Part shown: in pieces, positions 25,682-38,887 of the stretch | Layout of the letters: every line of letters begins with the position of its first letter | Position numbering within the stretch: position 1 is the stretch's first letter | Assembly: GCA_963755755.1 (NCBI GenBank) | Contig: CAVWLJ010000017.1 | Location: forward strand, 145,744 to 209,743 | Origin: DATKNA01 sp963755755 | Lineage (GTDB): Bacteria > Actinomycetota > Actinomycetes > Actinomycetales > Kineosporiaceae | Direction: 5' to 3' | Length of the DNA stretch: 64,000 nucleotides | The notes under the pieces: generated by a model | Database searches by the model: none | What the model saw: only the letters and a program-made list of their open reading frames with translations | What the model was told of the DNA's origin: nothing | Program-made: the position numbers and the translations under genes

Positions 25682-26747
25682 GTGCGAGCCGTCACCGTTC
25701 TCCCCCAGAAGGCGAACAGCCTCGAGCTGTCCGAGGTTCCCGAACCTACCGAAGCCGACGGCGGTGTCGATGGAGGTGTCCTCGTCGACGTGCTGGCCGT
25801 GGGCATCTGCGGCACCGACGCCGAGATCATCGCCGGCGAGTACGGCGAGGCGCCGCCGGGCTCCGACCGCCTCGTCCTGGGCCACGAGTCGCTCGGCCGG
25901 GTGCGCCGGGCGCCGGCGGGGGCCGACGTGGCCGAGGGCGATCTCGTCGCGTGCATCGTCCGCTGCCCCGACCCCGTGCCCTGCGCCAACTGCGCGGCGG
26001 GGCAGTGGGACATGTGCAGCAACGGCCGCTACACCGAGCACGGCATCAAGGGCCTCGACGGCTTCATGCGGGAGCGGTACGCGCGCCGCCGCCGACCGCC
26101 TCGTCCGTGTCGACTCCCGGCTCGGGCTCGCCGGCGTCCTCCTGGAGCCGACGAGCATCGTGGCGAAGGCGTGGGCGGAGATCGACCGGTTCGCCGACCG
26201 CGACGCGGAGGAGCAGAAGGTCGCGCTCGTCACCGGCGCCGGCCCGGTCGGGCTGCTCGCGGCGCTCCTCGGCGTCCAGCGCGGTCTGGAGGTGCACGTC
26301 CTCGACCAGGTGAGCGGCGGCCCCAAGCCGGACCTCGTCCGGAACCTGGGCGCGCACTACCACGACGACGGGATCGAGAACCTCGGCGTGCACCCGGACG
26401 TGGCCGTCGAGTGCACGGGCGTCGCGTCCCTGGTGCTCGGGGCCATCGAGGTCGTTCAGCCCAACGGGATCACCTGCCTCACCGGCGTCTCCAGCCCCGG
26501 CCGGGTCAAGCAGGTCGACCTCGGCGGCCTCAACCGCGCGCTCGTTCTGGAGAACAACCTCGTCTTCGGCTCGGTGAACGCCAACCGCAGCCACTGGGAG
26601 GCGGCGGCCAGCGCACTGCAGGAGGCCGACCGCGACTGGCTGGACCGGCTCCTGACCCGCCGGGTGCCGCTGGACGACTACCGCCGGGCCTTCGAGCGCG
26701 GCGACGACGACGTCAAGGTGGTCCTCCAGGTGGGGGACGTCTCATGA
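25682..26747 (+). CDS. zinc-dependent glucose 1-dehydrogenase-like MDR enzyme, one frameshift
   Basis: About 355 residues. Zinc-binding residues of the medium-chain family are visible: GICGTD, GHES, and the structural-zinc cysteines in CPDPVPCANCAAGQWDMC. The Rossmann part has TGAGPVGLLAALLG. The pattern is that of archaeal-type glucose dehydrogenases, which oxidise glucose to gluconolactone with NAD(P). Near 26082 an extra C shifts the frame; GFMRERYA continues as AAADRLVRVDSRLGLAGVLL. The stop overlaps the GH15 start by four bases, so glucose released by that enzyme may be the substrate. GTG start at 25682. Confidence 0.82.
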
Positions 26748-28609
26748 CGCTGTGGCAGGACGAGCCGCCGTCCCGGATCGAGGACTACGCGGTCGTGGCC
26801 GACCTGCAGACCGCGGCCCTGGTCAGCCGCAACGGCTCCGTCGACTGGCTCTGCCTACCCCGCTTCGACTCCTCCGCCTGCTTCGCGGCGCTGCTGGGCG
26901 GCCCGGACGCCGGCCGCTGGCGGATCGCGCCCGCCGGCGGCGGCAGCGTGACGCGGCGGAGCTACCGCGACGACACCGTCGTCCTGGAGTCGATCTGGGA
27001 GACGGCCGAGGGGAGCGTGCGCGTCGTCGACTTCATGCCGCGCCGGCAGACGGAGCCGGACCTGGTCCGGCTCGTCGAGGGCATCTCCGGGCGGGTGCGG
27101 ATGGGGGTCGAGCTCGTCGTCCGGTTCGACTACGGCCGCGTGCTGCCCTGGGTGCGGCACGAGGGCGGCCGCTGGGTCGGCATCGCCGGGCCGGACGCGC
27201 TGTGGCTGGACACGCCGGTGCATCTCGAAGGGCACGAGAACCGCTCCTCCGCGGAGTTCACGGTGGCCGCGGGGGAGTCGGTGCCGTTCGTGCTGACCTG
27301 GGTGCCGTCGTACGAGAAGGAGCCGCCGCGGTACGACGCCCGCAGGGCCCTCGCCGAGACCGAGGACTACTGGCGCGACTGGATCAGCCACTGCACCTAC
27401 CAGGGCGGCTACGCGGAGGCCGTGCGCCGCTCGCTCGTCACCCTGAAGGCGCTGACGTACGCACCGAGCGGCGGGATCACCGCGGCGGCCACGACGTCAC
27501 TGCCCGAGCAGATCGGCGGTCCGCGGAACTGGGACTACCGCTACTGCTGGCTGCGCGACACCGCCTTCACCCTGCAGGCGCTGGCCGGAGCCGGCTACAC
27601 CGCCGAGGCCCGGGCCTGGCGGGACTGGCTGCTGCGCGCCGTCGCCGGCGACCCTCGGGACCTCCAGATCATGTACTCGCTGACCGGACGACGCCGGCTG
27701 CAGGAGTACGAGCTCGACTGGCTGCCCGGGTACGAGGGATCGCGGCCGGTGCGGATCGGCAACGAGGCCTCCGAGCAGTTCCAGCTCGACGTCTACGGGG
27801 AGCTCCTCGACGGCCTGCACGCCGCGCGCGCGGCGGGTCTGCAGAACGACGCCGACGGCTGGAGCCTGCAGACGATCCTCACGAACTACCTGGAGACGGT
27901 CTGGCAGCGGCCGGACAACTCGCTGTGGGAGATCCGCGGCCCGCAGCAGCAGTTCGTGCACTCCAAGGTCATGGCCTGGGTCGGCTTCGACCGGATGATC
28001 ACGACGGCGGAACGCTCCGGGCTGGACGCCCCGCTCGACCGCTGGCGCGCGGCCCGCGACGCCGTCCACCGCGAGGTCTGCGAGCACGGCTACGACGCCG
28101 ATCGCGGCACCTTCACGCAGTTCTACGGGTCGAAGGGCCTGGACGCCGCGCTCCTGCTCATCCCGCGCGTCGGTTTCCTCCCGCCGGACGACGAGCGTGT
28201 CCGCGGCACCGTCGACGCAGTGCGGAAGGAGCTCTGCGAGGACGGCTTCGTGCTCCGCTACCGCACGGACGCCGACCCGCACTCCGACTCGGGCACCGTC
28301 GACGGGCTGCCCGGATCCGAGGGCGCGTTCATCGCGTGCAGCTTCTGGCTCGCCGACGCGCTCGCGCTGACCGGACGCCGGGGCGAGGCGCGGGAGCTCT
28401 TCGAGAAGCTGCTGGACCTGCGGAACGACGTCGGCCTGCTCAGCGAGGAGTGGGACCCGCACGCCCGGCGGCAGCTCGGGAACACGCCCCAGGCGTTCAG
28501 CCACGTCGGTCTGGTCAACACCGCGATGGCCCTCGAGGGCGACACCGCGCACACGCGCACCGACCTCCCCGCGTCGACCAGCCCCGACGCCCGCGAGCAG
28601 GGACGGTAG
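26744..28609 (+). CDS. GH15 family glucoamylase/trehalase-like hydrolase
   Basis: 621 residues, the usual length. An N-terminal beta domain (to about 230) contains SRNGSVDWLCLPRFDS; the (alpha/alpha)6 barrel follows with PEQIGGPRNWDYRYCWLRD, a hallmark of bacterial GH15, and SEEWDPHARRQLGNTPQAFS near the end with the likely catalytic Glu. In actinobacteria many such enzymes are trehalases, others glucan-1,4-alpha-glucosidases; sequence alone does not decide. There is no signal peptide, so it is cytoplasmic. It starts in an ATGA overlap with the dehydrogenase gene, making a two-gene operon for glucose release and oxidation. Confidence 0.88.
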   Translation: MTLWQDEPPSRIEDYAVVADLQTAALVSRNGSVDWLCLPRFDSSACFAALLGGPDAGRWRIAPAGGGSVTRRSYRDDTVVLESIWETAEGSVRVVDFMPRRQTEPDLVRLVEGISGRVRMGVELVVRFDYGRVLPWVRHEGGRWVGIAGPDALWLDTPVHLEGHENRSSAEFTVAAGESVPFVLTWVPSYEKEPPRYDARRALAETEDYWRDWISHCTYQGGYAEAVRRSLVTLKALTYAPSGGITAAATTSLPEQIGGPRNWDYRYCWLRDTAFTLQALAGAGYTAEARAWRDWLLRAVAGDPRDLQIMYSLTGRRRLQEYELDWLPGYEGSRPVRIGNEASEQFQLDVYGELLDGLHAARAAGLQNDADGWSLQTILTNYLETVWQRPDNSLWEIRGPQQQFVHSKVMAWVGFDRMITTAERSGLDAPLDRWRAARDAVHREVCEHGYDADRGTFTQFYGSKGLDAALLLIPRVGFLPPDDERVRGTVDAVRKELCEDGFVLRYRTDADPHSDSGTVDGLPGSEGAFIACSFWLADALALTGRRGEARELFEKLLDLRNDVGLLSEEWDPHARRQLGNTPQAFSHVGLVNTAMALEGDTAHTRTDLPASTSPDAREQGR

Positions 28610-28633
28610 ACCCTTCGCTGCTTCGATCAGCCG

Positions 28634-28861
28634 TCAGGAGGCGAGGGGGTCGGCCGGGGCGTCGAGGCGACGGCGGGCGATCACCTCGATCTCCTCCGCA
28701 GCGGGCACGCCCTGCTGACGTTCGCGCAGCTCCATCCGGGCCGCGCCGATGGCCTGGAACACCGTTCGCACCGGCAACTGCTCGTAGTCACGGAACAACC
28801 GGTCCGCCATGGCGAGCAACTTCGCCTCCGACGTCCGGACCCCCACATGCTTGATCACCAT
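28634..28861 (-). CDS. small hypothetical protein, three-helix type
   Basis: 75 residues. AGGGAGG before the ATG at 28861 fixes the start. The sequence is predicted all-helical (SEAKLLAMADRLFRDYEQLP, VRTVFQAIGAARMELRERQQ), with a pattern like the small three-helix-bundle dimerisation proteins of actinobacteria. No catalytic motif. It converges on the GH15 gene with a 24-base gap. The family assignment is tentative. Confidence 0.6.
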   Translation of the reverse strand: MVIKHVGVRTSEAKLLAMADRLFRDYEQLPVRTVFQAIGAARMELRERQQGVPAAEEIEVIARRRLDAPADPLAS

Positions 28862-29055
28862 CGCGAGCCTCCCTGGCGCGATCGGCGGATCTGGTGCCCG
28901 CCAGACGACACCTCCCGCCCGAACGTGGGCTGAAGGACGTCTGGGAACCGGATGGGAGTGTTCCGGGCGCGTTCCCAGCTTTCTGACAGCTAACGGGTCC
29001 ATGCTTCCGGCCGGTCGCAGACGGCGTGCGCCGTCACGGCAGGAGGAGGCACGCG

Positions 29056-30550
29056 ATGGCCAGGCTGCGCGAGCGGCCCACTCTGTGGATCAATGTCGGC
29101 CTCGCGGCCGCCCTCGTCGTGGCGGCCGCCGTCGCCCTCGTCGTCCTGCGCAGCTCGCCCGGCGCCGCGGCGGCGAGCGTCCGGACCACCCCGGTGCGCA
29201 CCGGAACCGTGACCGCCACCGTCAGCGGCAGCGGCAACGTCACCAGCGCCGCGACCGTCGCCGTCAACTTCACCGCCGGCGGCACGGTGACCTCGGTCCA
29301 GGTGAAGCCCGGCCAGAAGGTCACCAAGGGCCAGCTGCTCGCCACGATCGACCCGCTCACCGCGCAGCGCAGTCTCGACTCGGCGAGGGCCCAGCTGGCC
29401 TCGGCGCAGGCGCAGTACGACCAGACGGCGGCGGGCGCCACCAGCGCGCAGCGCGCGAAGGACGAGCTCGCCGTCGAGGCGGCGCAGAACTCGGTCGGCT
29501 CCGCGAAGGCCGCCGTCACCAACGCCCGCAAGCAGCAGTCGCTGGACGCCGAGCAGAACGCGGCCGCGGTCGCCGCCGCCAAGGCCGCGGTCAAGGCCGG
29601 CAAGGGCAGTCAGGCCCAGGTGGACCAGGCGGTCCAGCAGCAGCAGGCCTCGGCGCTCAAGGACGCGCAGTCCGTCCAGCAGGCGCAGTCCCAGCTGAGC
29701 CAGGCCCAGAACCAGGTCAGCCAGCAGCAGGTGGCGGTGCAGCAGGACGAGGCCGGCGCCACGGAGGCCCAGCTGGCGCAGGCGCGGGCCGCCGTCCAGA
29801 GCGCGCAGGTGCAGGTCGACCAGGCGCAGCAGACCGTGGACGAGACCAGGCTGACCGCGCCGCAGGCCGGCACCGTGCTGGCGGTCAACGGCACGGTCGG
29901 GCAGACCGTCTCCGGCGGCGGCACGAGCGCGGTGTCCACGAGCTCGGCGTGCGTCCACCGGATCGTCCGGCGGCTCGGGCTCCGCCGGGAGCGGGTCGAG
30001 CTCCTCCTCGGGCACCTCGAGCTCGTCGTCCACCGGGTTCATCACCATCGCGAACCTCGGCGCCCTCGAGGTGACCGCGAACATCGGCGAGGCGGACGCG
30101 GCGCACGTCAAGGTCGGCCAGGGCGCCACGGTGACGCTCACCGCCACCGGGACGACGGCGAGCGGGACGGTCACGGACGTCGCCCTGCAGAGCACGACGA
30201 GCAACAACGTCGTGCAGTACCCGGTGACGGTGACGCTGCAGGACCCGCCCGCGGGCGTCCGCCTCGGCGCCACCGCGACCGTCTCCATCACGACCGGCAG
30301 CGCCGACAACGCGGTGTACGTCAGCAGCAGTGCGGTCACCACCCTCGGCCCCACCCACACCGTCACCGTCGTGAACGGCACCCAGCAGACCGTCGTCCCG
30401 GTGCAGGTCGGCCTGGTCGGGGACAACGGGACGCAGATCGTCTCGGGGCTCACCGCCGGCCAGGTGGTGCTCCTGCCGACGACCACGACGGGCGGCACCG
30501 GCGGCGGCTTCCCCGGCCTCGGCGGCGTCGGCGGCGGGCTGGGCCGGTGA
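29056..30550 (+). CDS. MacA/HlyD-like periplasmic adaptor of an efflux system, one frameshift
   Basis: About 497 residues. A single N-terminal transmembrane anchor (INVGLAAALVVAAAVALVVL) is followed by a half lipoyl domain, a long Gln/Ala-rich coiled coil (about residues 110-275), the second lipoyl half (LTAPQAGTVLAVNG), a serine/glycine linker and beta-barrel domains (TANIGEADAAHVKVGQGA). Near 29950 one extra base breaks the frame inside the Ser/Gly linker; after it the reading GSSSSSGTSSSSS leads into GFITIANLGALEV. AGGAGG stands before the ATG. It links the ABC exporter to the outside, and its stop overlaps the ATPase start. Confidence 0.85.
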
Positions 30551-31262
30551 ACGGACTGACGCCGAGGCCCGTCGTCGAGCTGGTCGGCGCGCGCAAGACG
30601 TACGGTCAGGGCGAGGCGGTCGTGCACGCCCTGGACGGCGTCGACCTGCTGATCCATCGCGGCGAGTACGTGGCGATCATGGGGTCGTCCGGGTCCGGGA
30701 AGTCGACGCTCCTCAACCTCGTCGGGTGCCTGGACGTGCCGACCGCGGGGCGCTGCCTGCTCGACGGGGTGGACACCAGGCGGCTCGACGACACCCGGCA
30801 GGCACTGCTGCGGAACCGCAAGATCGGTCTCGTCTTCCAGTCGTTCAACCTCATCCCGCGCACGTCCGCGCTGGCGAACGTCGAACTGCCGCTCGCGTAC
30901 GCGGGTCTGAAGCCCGCCGAGCGCCGGCGGCGCGCGATCGCGGCCCTGGAGCGGGTGGGACTCGGCGGACCGGCTGCAGCACGAGCCGAACCAGCTCTCC
31001 GGCGGGCAGCAGCAGCGGGTCGCGGTGGCCCGGGCCATCGTCGACCGAGCCGGTGCTCCTGCTCGCCGACGAGCCCACCGGCGCGCTCGACAGCCAGAGC
31101 ACGGCGGAGGTGCTCGAGCTCTTCGACGAGCTGAACGCCGACGGCCGCACGGTGGTCGTCATCACGCACGAGGACGAGGTCGCCCGGCACGCGCGGCGCG
31201 TCGTCCGGATGCGCGACGGCCGCGTCATCGCCGACGACGTGACGGTCGGGGCGGTGCGGTGA
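30547..31262 (+). CDS. ABC transporter ATP-binding protein (MacB/LolD type), two frameshifts
   Basis: About 237 residues. Walker A GSSGSGKST, Q-loop VFQSFNLIP, signature LSGGQQQRVAVARA, Walker B LLLADEPTGALDS and the H-loop THE are all there. The frame changes twice: near 30962 (VGL followed by ADRLQHEPNQLSGG one frame over, an extra G) and near 31047 (VD followed by EPVLLLADEPTGALDS, an extra C). With both corrected the protein is normal. It begins in a GTGA overlap with the adaptor and ends in one with the permease. Confidence 0.88.
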
Positions 31263-32605
31263 ACGTCCGGGAGAGCGCCCGGTTCGCCGCCCGAGGGGTG
31301 ACGGCCAATCCGCTGCGGTCCGGGCTGACGACGCTCGGCATCCTCATCGGGGTCGCCGCCGTCATCGTGCTCGTCGCCGTCGGCACCGGGTCCGGGGTCG
31401 CCGTCCAGCAGTCGCTCAGCCGGCTGGGGAGCAACACGCTGACCGTCCGCGCGAGCCAGGGCGGCACGGGGGGCCGCGCCGGGGGCGGCTTCGGCGCCTT
31501 CTTCGGCGGCGCGGGAGGTGCCGGCGGTGCCGGGGGAGCGCGGGCCGGCGCCGGTGCCGCTCAGCGGGCGGGTGCCGGCGGGACGACCGGCAGCGTGAGC
31601 ACGGGCACGCAGACCCGCGTCGCCCAGCTGACGCTCGACGACGCGTACGCGCTGACGGACCGCACCACTGCGCCGCACGTGGCGTCCGTCGCTCCGGTCG
31701 TCACCGCGCAGTCGGTGACCGCGACGTACCAGGGCGCCTCGCACTCGGTGCAGAGCTTCATCGGGACGTCGCCGAGCTACCTGCGGATCGACAACGACGC
31801 CGTGCAGGCGGGCGCTGTGCTCACCGACGACGACTTCGTCGCGCACCGGCGCGTGGCGTTGCTCGGCCCGACGGTCGCCAAGGACCTCGTCGGCGGCGAC
31901 GGGCTCGGCGCGGTCGGCAGGACGGTCCAGTTCAACGCGGTCGACTACACCGTTGTCGGCGTCCTGGTCGCGAAGGGCAGCACCGGGCCGACGGACCAGG
32001 ACGACCGGGTGCTCGCTCCGCTCACCGCCGTCCAGGACACCCTCTCCGGCTACGGCTCGCTGTCGAGCATCTCCGTGCAGGCGGCCTCGGCCGACGGCGT
32101 GGCGGCGGCCCAGTCGGAGGTGGAGGACGTGCTCGACGGGCGCCACCACGTCACCGCCGCGACCGCCGACTACTCGATCTTCAACGCGTCGTCGATCCTC
32201 TCGGCGGCCACCTCCACGACGCAGACCTTCACGGTGCTGCTCGGCGCGGTGGCGGCGATCTCGCTGCTCGTCGGTGGGATCGGGGTCATGAACATCATGC
32301 TGGTGACCGTCACGGAGCGGACCCGCGAGATCGGCATCCGCAAGGCGGTCGGTGCGCGCCGGTCCGACATCGTCGGCCAGTTCCTGCTCGAGGCGATGCT
32401 GCTCTCTCTCTTCGGCGGCGTGGTCGGCGTCCTCGCCGGCCTGCTCGGGAGCCGCCTGACGATCGTCGGCGTCCAGCCCGTCGTGGCGCCGTACTCCGTC
32501 GTCCTCGCGTTCGGCGTCGCGCTGGCCGTCGGCCTGTTCTTCGGGCTGTACCCGGCGAGCCGCGCGGCGGCGCTCCGCCCGATCGACGCCCTCCGCTACG
32601 AGTGA
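31259..32605 (+). CDS. ABC transporter permease, MacB/FtsX type
   Basis: 448 residues. One N-terminal transmembrane helix (about 24-44), a large outside domain (about 45-315) and three C-terminal helices with the FtsX pattern (SLLVGGIGVMNIMLVTVTER, TREIGIRKAVGARRSDI). The early outside domain has an unusual glycine/alanine-rich stretch of about 40 residues (about 72-112). With the adaptor and ATPase it forms a three-part exporter of unknown substrate; relatives move peptides, lipids or antibiotics. The frame is clean. Confidence 0.88.
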   Translation: MNVRESARFAARGVTANPLRSGLTTLGILIGVAAVIVLVAVGTGSGVAVQQSLSRLGSNTLTVRASQGGTGGRAGGGFGAFFGGAGGAGGAGGARAGAGAAQRAGAGGTTGSVSTGTQTRVAQLTLDDAYALTDRTTAPHVASVAPVVTAQSVTATYQGASHSVQSFIGTSPSYLRIDNDAVQAGAVLTDDDFVAHRRVALLGPTVAKDLVGGDGLGAVGRTVQFNAVDYTVVGVLVAKGSTGPTDQDDRVLAPLTAVQDTLSGYGSLSSISVQAASADGVAAAQSEVEDVLDGRHHVTAATADYSIFNASSILSAATSTTQTFTVLLGAVAAISLLVGGIGVMNIMLVTVTERTREIGIRKAVGARRSDIVGQFLLEAMLLSLFGGVVGVLAGLLGSRLTIVGVQPVVAPYSVVLAFGVALAVGLFFGLYPASRAAALRPIDALRYE

Positions 32606-32615
32606 GGAGCCTGCG

Positions 32616-33294
32616 ATGAGTTCCGTCCCGAACTCGGGCGACCCGGGGTGGCCCGCGTTGCTCCCGCCCGACCGCGATCCGCGTGCCCAGGCGGCCGTCG
32701 ATCCGGCTCCCGAGCGCCGGCGCCGACCCGGACGACGACCTCTTCGCGGGCTGGGAGCCGCAGCGCCGGGTGAACCGCGTAACGGTGGTGCTCGCCGCGT
32801 GCCTGCTCGTGGTCGCGGGCTTCGCGGTCGGGGCCGTCGTCGCCAAGCGCTCGGCGGCGTCGACGTCCGGAACGGCGGCGCGGTCGGCGGGCGCGACCGG
32901 TGCGACCGGACGCGAGGGCTTCGGCGGGTTCGCCGGCGGGGCGGGTGGCTTCCGGAACGGGGGAGCGGCGGGGGCCGGCACCGGTGGTGCGGGTGGCGCG
33001 GCCGGTGCCCCCGGCGGGCCCGGCGCCGGTGCGGGGGCGGGAGCGGGCGCTGCCGGTGGTGGCGGCGGGAGCACCGGGACGCCGGTCGTCGTCGGCACGG
33101 TCACGTCGGTCTCTGCGACCCGGATCACGGTGAAGAACTTCGCCGGGACCACGGTCGTCGTCCGCGTCGCGGCCGGGACGCCGGTGACGACGCCCGGGGT
33201 CGGCGGGCTGAAGAAGGGCCAGACCGTCTCCGTCGAGGGGACGCGTGCATCCGACGGCAGCGTGACGGCGACCGCCGTCGTGAGCCGGTCCTGA
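32616..33294 (+). CDS. membrane-anchored glycine-rich protein with DUF5666-like end, one frameshift
   Basis: About 225 residues. A cytoplasmic N-terminus, one transmembrane helix (VTVVLAACLLVVAGFAVGAV), a long Gly/Ala linker (about residues 85-150), and a C-terminal beta-rich domain (VVVGTVTSVSATRITVKNFA, then VSVEGTRASDGSVTATAV) like DUF5666/OB-type modules. Near 32718 one extra C shifts the frame between PAPER and ADPDDDLFAGWEPQ. GAGGAG precedes the ATG. It follows the exporter at 10 bases and may be its outside accessory. Confidence 0.65.
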
Positions 33295-33308
33295 GAGCGA
33301 GGAGAACC

Positions 33309-33731
33309 ATGACAAGCGTGCGACGCGCGGTGCCGGCGATCGGCGGCGTCCTCATGACGGTCGCGCTCGTGACGGGGTGCGGAGGCGGCTCGTCGTCGTC
33401 GACCTCCGGCGGGGCGACCGCGGCACCGACGTCCTCGCCGTCTGCGAGCAACGGGCGCCGGTTCGGCGGTCAGAACCCGGCGGAGTTCGCCAAGATCCGC
33501 CAGTGCCTGCAGGCGGCCGGGATCTCCCTGCCGACGCCGTCTCCGCGACCGAGTGCCACGCCGGGCCAGCCGCGCCCGACGCGCTCGCCGGGGCAGGGCG
33601 GGTTCGGCGGCGGACGCGGGCGGTTCACGGACCCGAAGGTGCAGGCGGCGCTCAAGGCCTGCGGCATCACGCTGCCGACGCCGGGCAGCTTCCGGCCTCC
33701 GGGCTCGACGGCATCACCGGCGGCGCAGTAG
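33309..33731 (+). CDS. small lipoprotein of the efflux operon
   Basis: 140 residues. A type II signal peptide with lipobox LVTGC places Cys24 as the lipid anchor; a Ser/Gly linker follows. The rest has two similar short cysteine-containing segments, IRQCLQAAGISLPTP and LKACGITLPTPG, separated by a Gly/Pro-rich stretch, so it looks like an internal duplication whose two cysteines could form a disulfide. No known domain. It is the last gene of the operon, 14 bases after the glycine-rich protein. Confidence 0.7.
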   Translation: MTSVRRAVPAIGGVLMTVALVTGCGGGSSSSTSGGATAAPTSSPSASNGRRFGGQNPAEFAKIRQCLQAAGISLPTPSPRPSATPGQPRPTRSPGQGGFGGGRGRFTDPKVQAALKACGITLPTPGSFRPPGSTASPAAQ

Positions 33732-34016
33732 TCGACGGCTGCCGCTCGGGGATCGCCCGGCACTCGAGATCGACAGCTACCGGGTCATGGGCTCGGCGCC
33801 TTGCGCCGATGGGGAGGTGGGCGGGCGCCGGGGGCCGCGTCACTCGCCGATCTCCCGGTCGAACCGGTATCGGTTGGCGGCGAAGGACGCGGCCCCGGCG
33901 TTTCCGGAGCGTTCCCGGCCCCGCGCCATCAGAGTCACACGCCGTGCCCGGTTGATGACAGTCTGGAAGATAGTCGACCGGTCTGGTACTCTCCGCGAAC
34001 TTTCGAGCACGAGAAG
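33732..34016. other. intergenic region between convergent operons
   Basis: 285 bases with no firm gene. A 29-codon minus-strand frame (33840-33929, MARGRERSGNAGAASFAANR) exists but lacks support. An AT-richer stretch at 33950-34015 holds an 8-bp palindrome GACCGGTC (33976-33983), but no gene starts after it on either strand within the region. Confidence 0.4.
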
Positions 34017-36674
<2,658 letters not shown>

Positions 36675-36725
36675 GCCGCAGTCTGCCCCCGCCGGCGCCG
36701 CGTCCCGCGTGCGGGTGCACGGCGG

Positions 36726-38103
36726 TCAGGTCGCGCTGCCGGTCAGCGCCCGCACCGCCTCGTCGAAGAGCTGGACGGCGAGGTCGACGTCCGCCTCCGT
36801 CGTCGCGGGGGACATGAGCGCCATGGCGTGGAACGGCGTGAGCAGCACGCCGCGGTTGGCCAGATAGAGGTGCAGCAACTCGTCGAGCTCGTCGTCCGCA
36901 GCGGCGGCGGACGCCGACCCCGTGCGGGGCGCCGGCGCGGTGAACCGGAACTCCGACCGCGCCCCGAGCTGCGTGACCGACCACGGCAGCCCGGCACGGG
37001 CCACGGCCCCGCGGATCCCCTCGGTGTAGCGCGTCCCGAGGCCGATCATGTGCTCGAAGGCCGCGGGGGTGAGGACGTGCTCCAGCGTGGCGCGCATCGC
37101 CGCGACCGACAGCGCGTTGCCCGCCAGGGTGCCGCCCACGCCGCCGACGTCGACGAGGTCGGCCTCCGGGTGCGCCCCGACGGCGGCCGCGACGTCCGCG
37201 CTGATCCCGTAGGCCCCGGTCGGGACTCCGCCGCCGATGCTCTTGCCGATGACGAGCACGTCCGGCCGCAAGCCCCAGGCGGCCGTCGCGCCTCCCGGTC
37301 CGGCGGAGAAGGTGTGCGTCTCGTCGATGATCAGCAGGGCGCCGTAGCGGGTCGCGAGCTCGCGCAGCCCCTCGTGGAAGCCCGGTTCGGGCAGCACGAT
37401 GCCGATGTTCGTCAGAGCGGGCTCGGCGAGGATCGCCGCGACGTCCCCGTGCGCCAGCTGCGCCTCGACGCCGGCGAGGTCGTTGAACTCCGCGACCCGC
37501 GTCGTCTCCGCGAGCGGCACCGGGGCGCCGACGTTCCCGCCCCGGGCCACCGCCTCGCCGTCCGGACCCGGAAGGGCGAACGCCTCGTCGACGGAGCCGT
37601 GGTAGCAGTACGCGAAGACGAGGATCTTCGTGCGTCCGGTGGCCAGCCGGGCCAGCCGCAGCGCCCAGCGGTTGGCGTCCGTCGCGGTGAGCGTGAACGA
37701 CCAGAGCGGCAGGCCGAACCGGCGGCTCAGGTCCGCCCCGACCCACTCGGCGTCCGCCGTCGGGAGCATCGTCGTCAGCCCGCCCTCGTCCCGCACCCGG
37801 CGGACGACGGCGTCGACGTGTGGCGCCTGGGCTGTGGCCGGCCATGGCGCCGGTGTCGCCGAGGGCGAAGTCCACGTACTCGTGTCCGTCGACGTCCACG
37901 ACCCGGTTGCCGTAGGCCCGGTCCAGGTAGAGCGGGAAGCCACCGCTCCACTTGTTCATCCAGGTCATGGGGACCCGGCCGAAGAGGTGTCCGGCCTGCT
38001 CGAACAAGGCGCGGGACGCCGGGTGCGCCTGCGCGTACGCGGCGCGCTCCCGGTCGACGAGCGAGGCCAGGTGGGCGCGGTCGACGGAGCTCACGACGGT
38101 CAT
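36726..38103 (-). CDS. class III aminotransferase, glutamate-1-semialdehyde aminomutase-like, one frameshift
   Basis: About 459 residues. PLP-fold landmarks: YCYHGSVDEAF, LIIDETHTFSAGPGG and the Schiff-base lysine in VIGKSIGGGVPTGAYG. The N-terminal part (MTVVSSVDRAHLASLVDRER to GDTGAMAGHSP) is one frame away from the rest (PHVDAVVRRVRDEGGLTTML); one extra G near 37830 explains it. It is longer at the N-terminus than HemL, and a role in a special amino-group transfer is more likely than haem synthesis. It is upstream of the GH63 gene on the same strand. Confidence 0.83.
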
Positions 38104-38143
38104 GCGTCCGGAGTATGCCGCGCGTGGCGGGAGGCGTCCCCGC

Positions 38144-38887
38144 TCACGCCACCTCCCGGTAGGCCGTCCGGACGGCGCCGATCACGAGTGGCAGGAGCAC
38201 CCACACGGCCAGCGACGCCGCGGCCCGGGACCAGTCCCCCGCGGAGACGTGCTCGAGGTAGAGCCGGGGGACGGTTCCGTTGGCGTCGATCCAGCCCAGC
38301 GGTTGGCGCACGACGCGGACCGTCTCGGCCACCACCGTGAGCACGATCGGCAGCACGAAGTACAGGACGATGGCGAGCGGGGTGCTCACCAGGGCGAGCC
38401 CGAAGGCGACCCCACCGAGCCCCAGCACGACGCCCAGCGCGGTCACCCGGAGGAACAGGCCGACCGGCAGGTCGAAGGAACCCGACCCGGCGGCCCCGAG
38501 CGGCGGACCGATGAGCGCGACGACGACCGACACCGCCAGCACGACGACGCTCGCGGCGACCGCGAGGACCGCCATCGCCAGGCACTTCGCCGCCGTGACC
38601 AGGTTGCGGCGCGGAACCAGGGTGAACGTCGTCAGCGAGGTCCGCCGGGACCACTCCGAGGTGACGAGGAGGATGCCGAGGACGGCGAGCAGCGTCAGGG
38701 CGAGCCCGTGCTGGGCGGTGTACGTGCCGCGCAAGCCGCGCTCGACGGGGTTCTCCTCGAACCGCGCCTGGAGCACGGCGACGACGCCGCACAGCACGAC
38801 CGTGACGGCGAGCAGCCAGCGGGAGGACCGCGTGTCCACGGCCTTCCGGAGCTCGACGACCGTGAGCCGGAACAGGCGGGCGGTCAT
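38144..38887 (-). CDS. ABC-2 type transporter permease
   Basis: 247 residues with six hydrophobic segments, typical of single-unit ABC-2 export permeases. It begins MTARLFRLTVVELRKAVDTR, an N-terminal amphipathic helix common in this class, followed by the first transmembrane span. The ATG overlaps the end of the ATPase gene by four bases. With that ATPase it forms an exporter of the kind often linked to drug or peptide resistance. Confidence 0.85.
   Translation of the reverse strand: MTARLFRLTVVELRKAVDTRSSRWLLAVTVVLCGVVAVLQARFEENPVERGLRGTYTAQHGLALTLLAVLGILLVTSEWSRRTSLTTFTLVPRRNLVTAAKCLAMAVLAVAASVVVLAVSVVVALIGPPLGAAGSGSFDLPVGLFLRVTALGVVLGLGGVAFGLALVSTPLAIVLYFVLPIVLTVVAETVRVVRQPLGWIDANGTVPRLYLEHVSAGDWSRAAASLAVWVLLPLVIGAVRTAYREVA

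Noticed and set aside
33976..33983. Palindrome GACCGGTC as a TetR-type operator
   Set aside because: Arms are only 4 bases, no regulator is near, and no gene starts after it.
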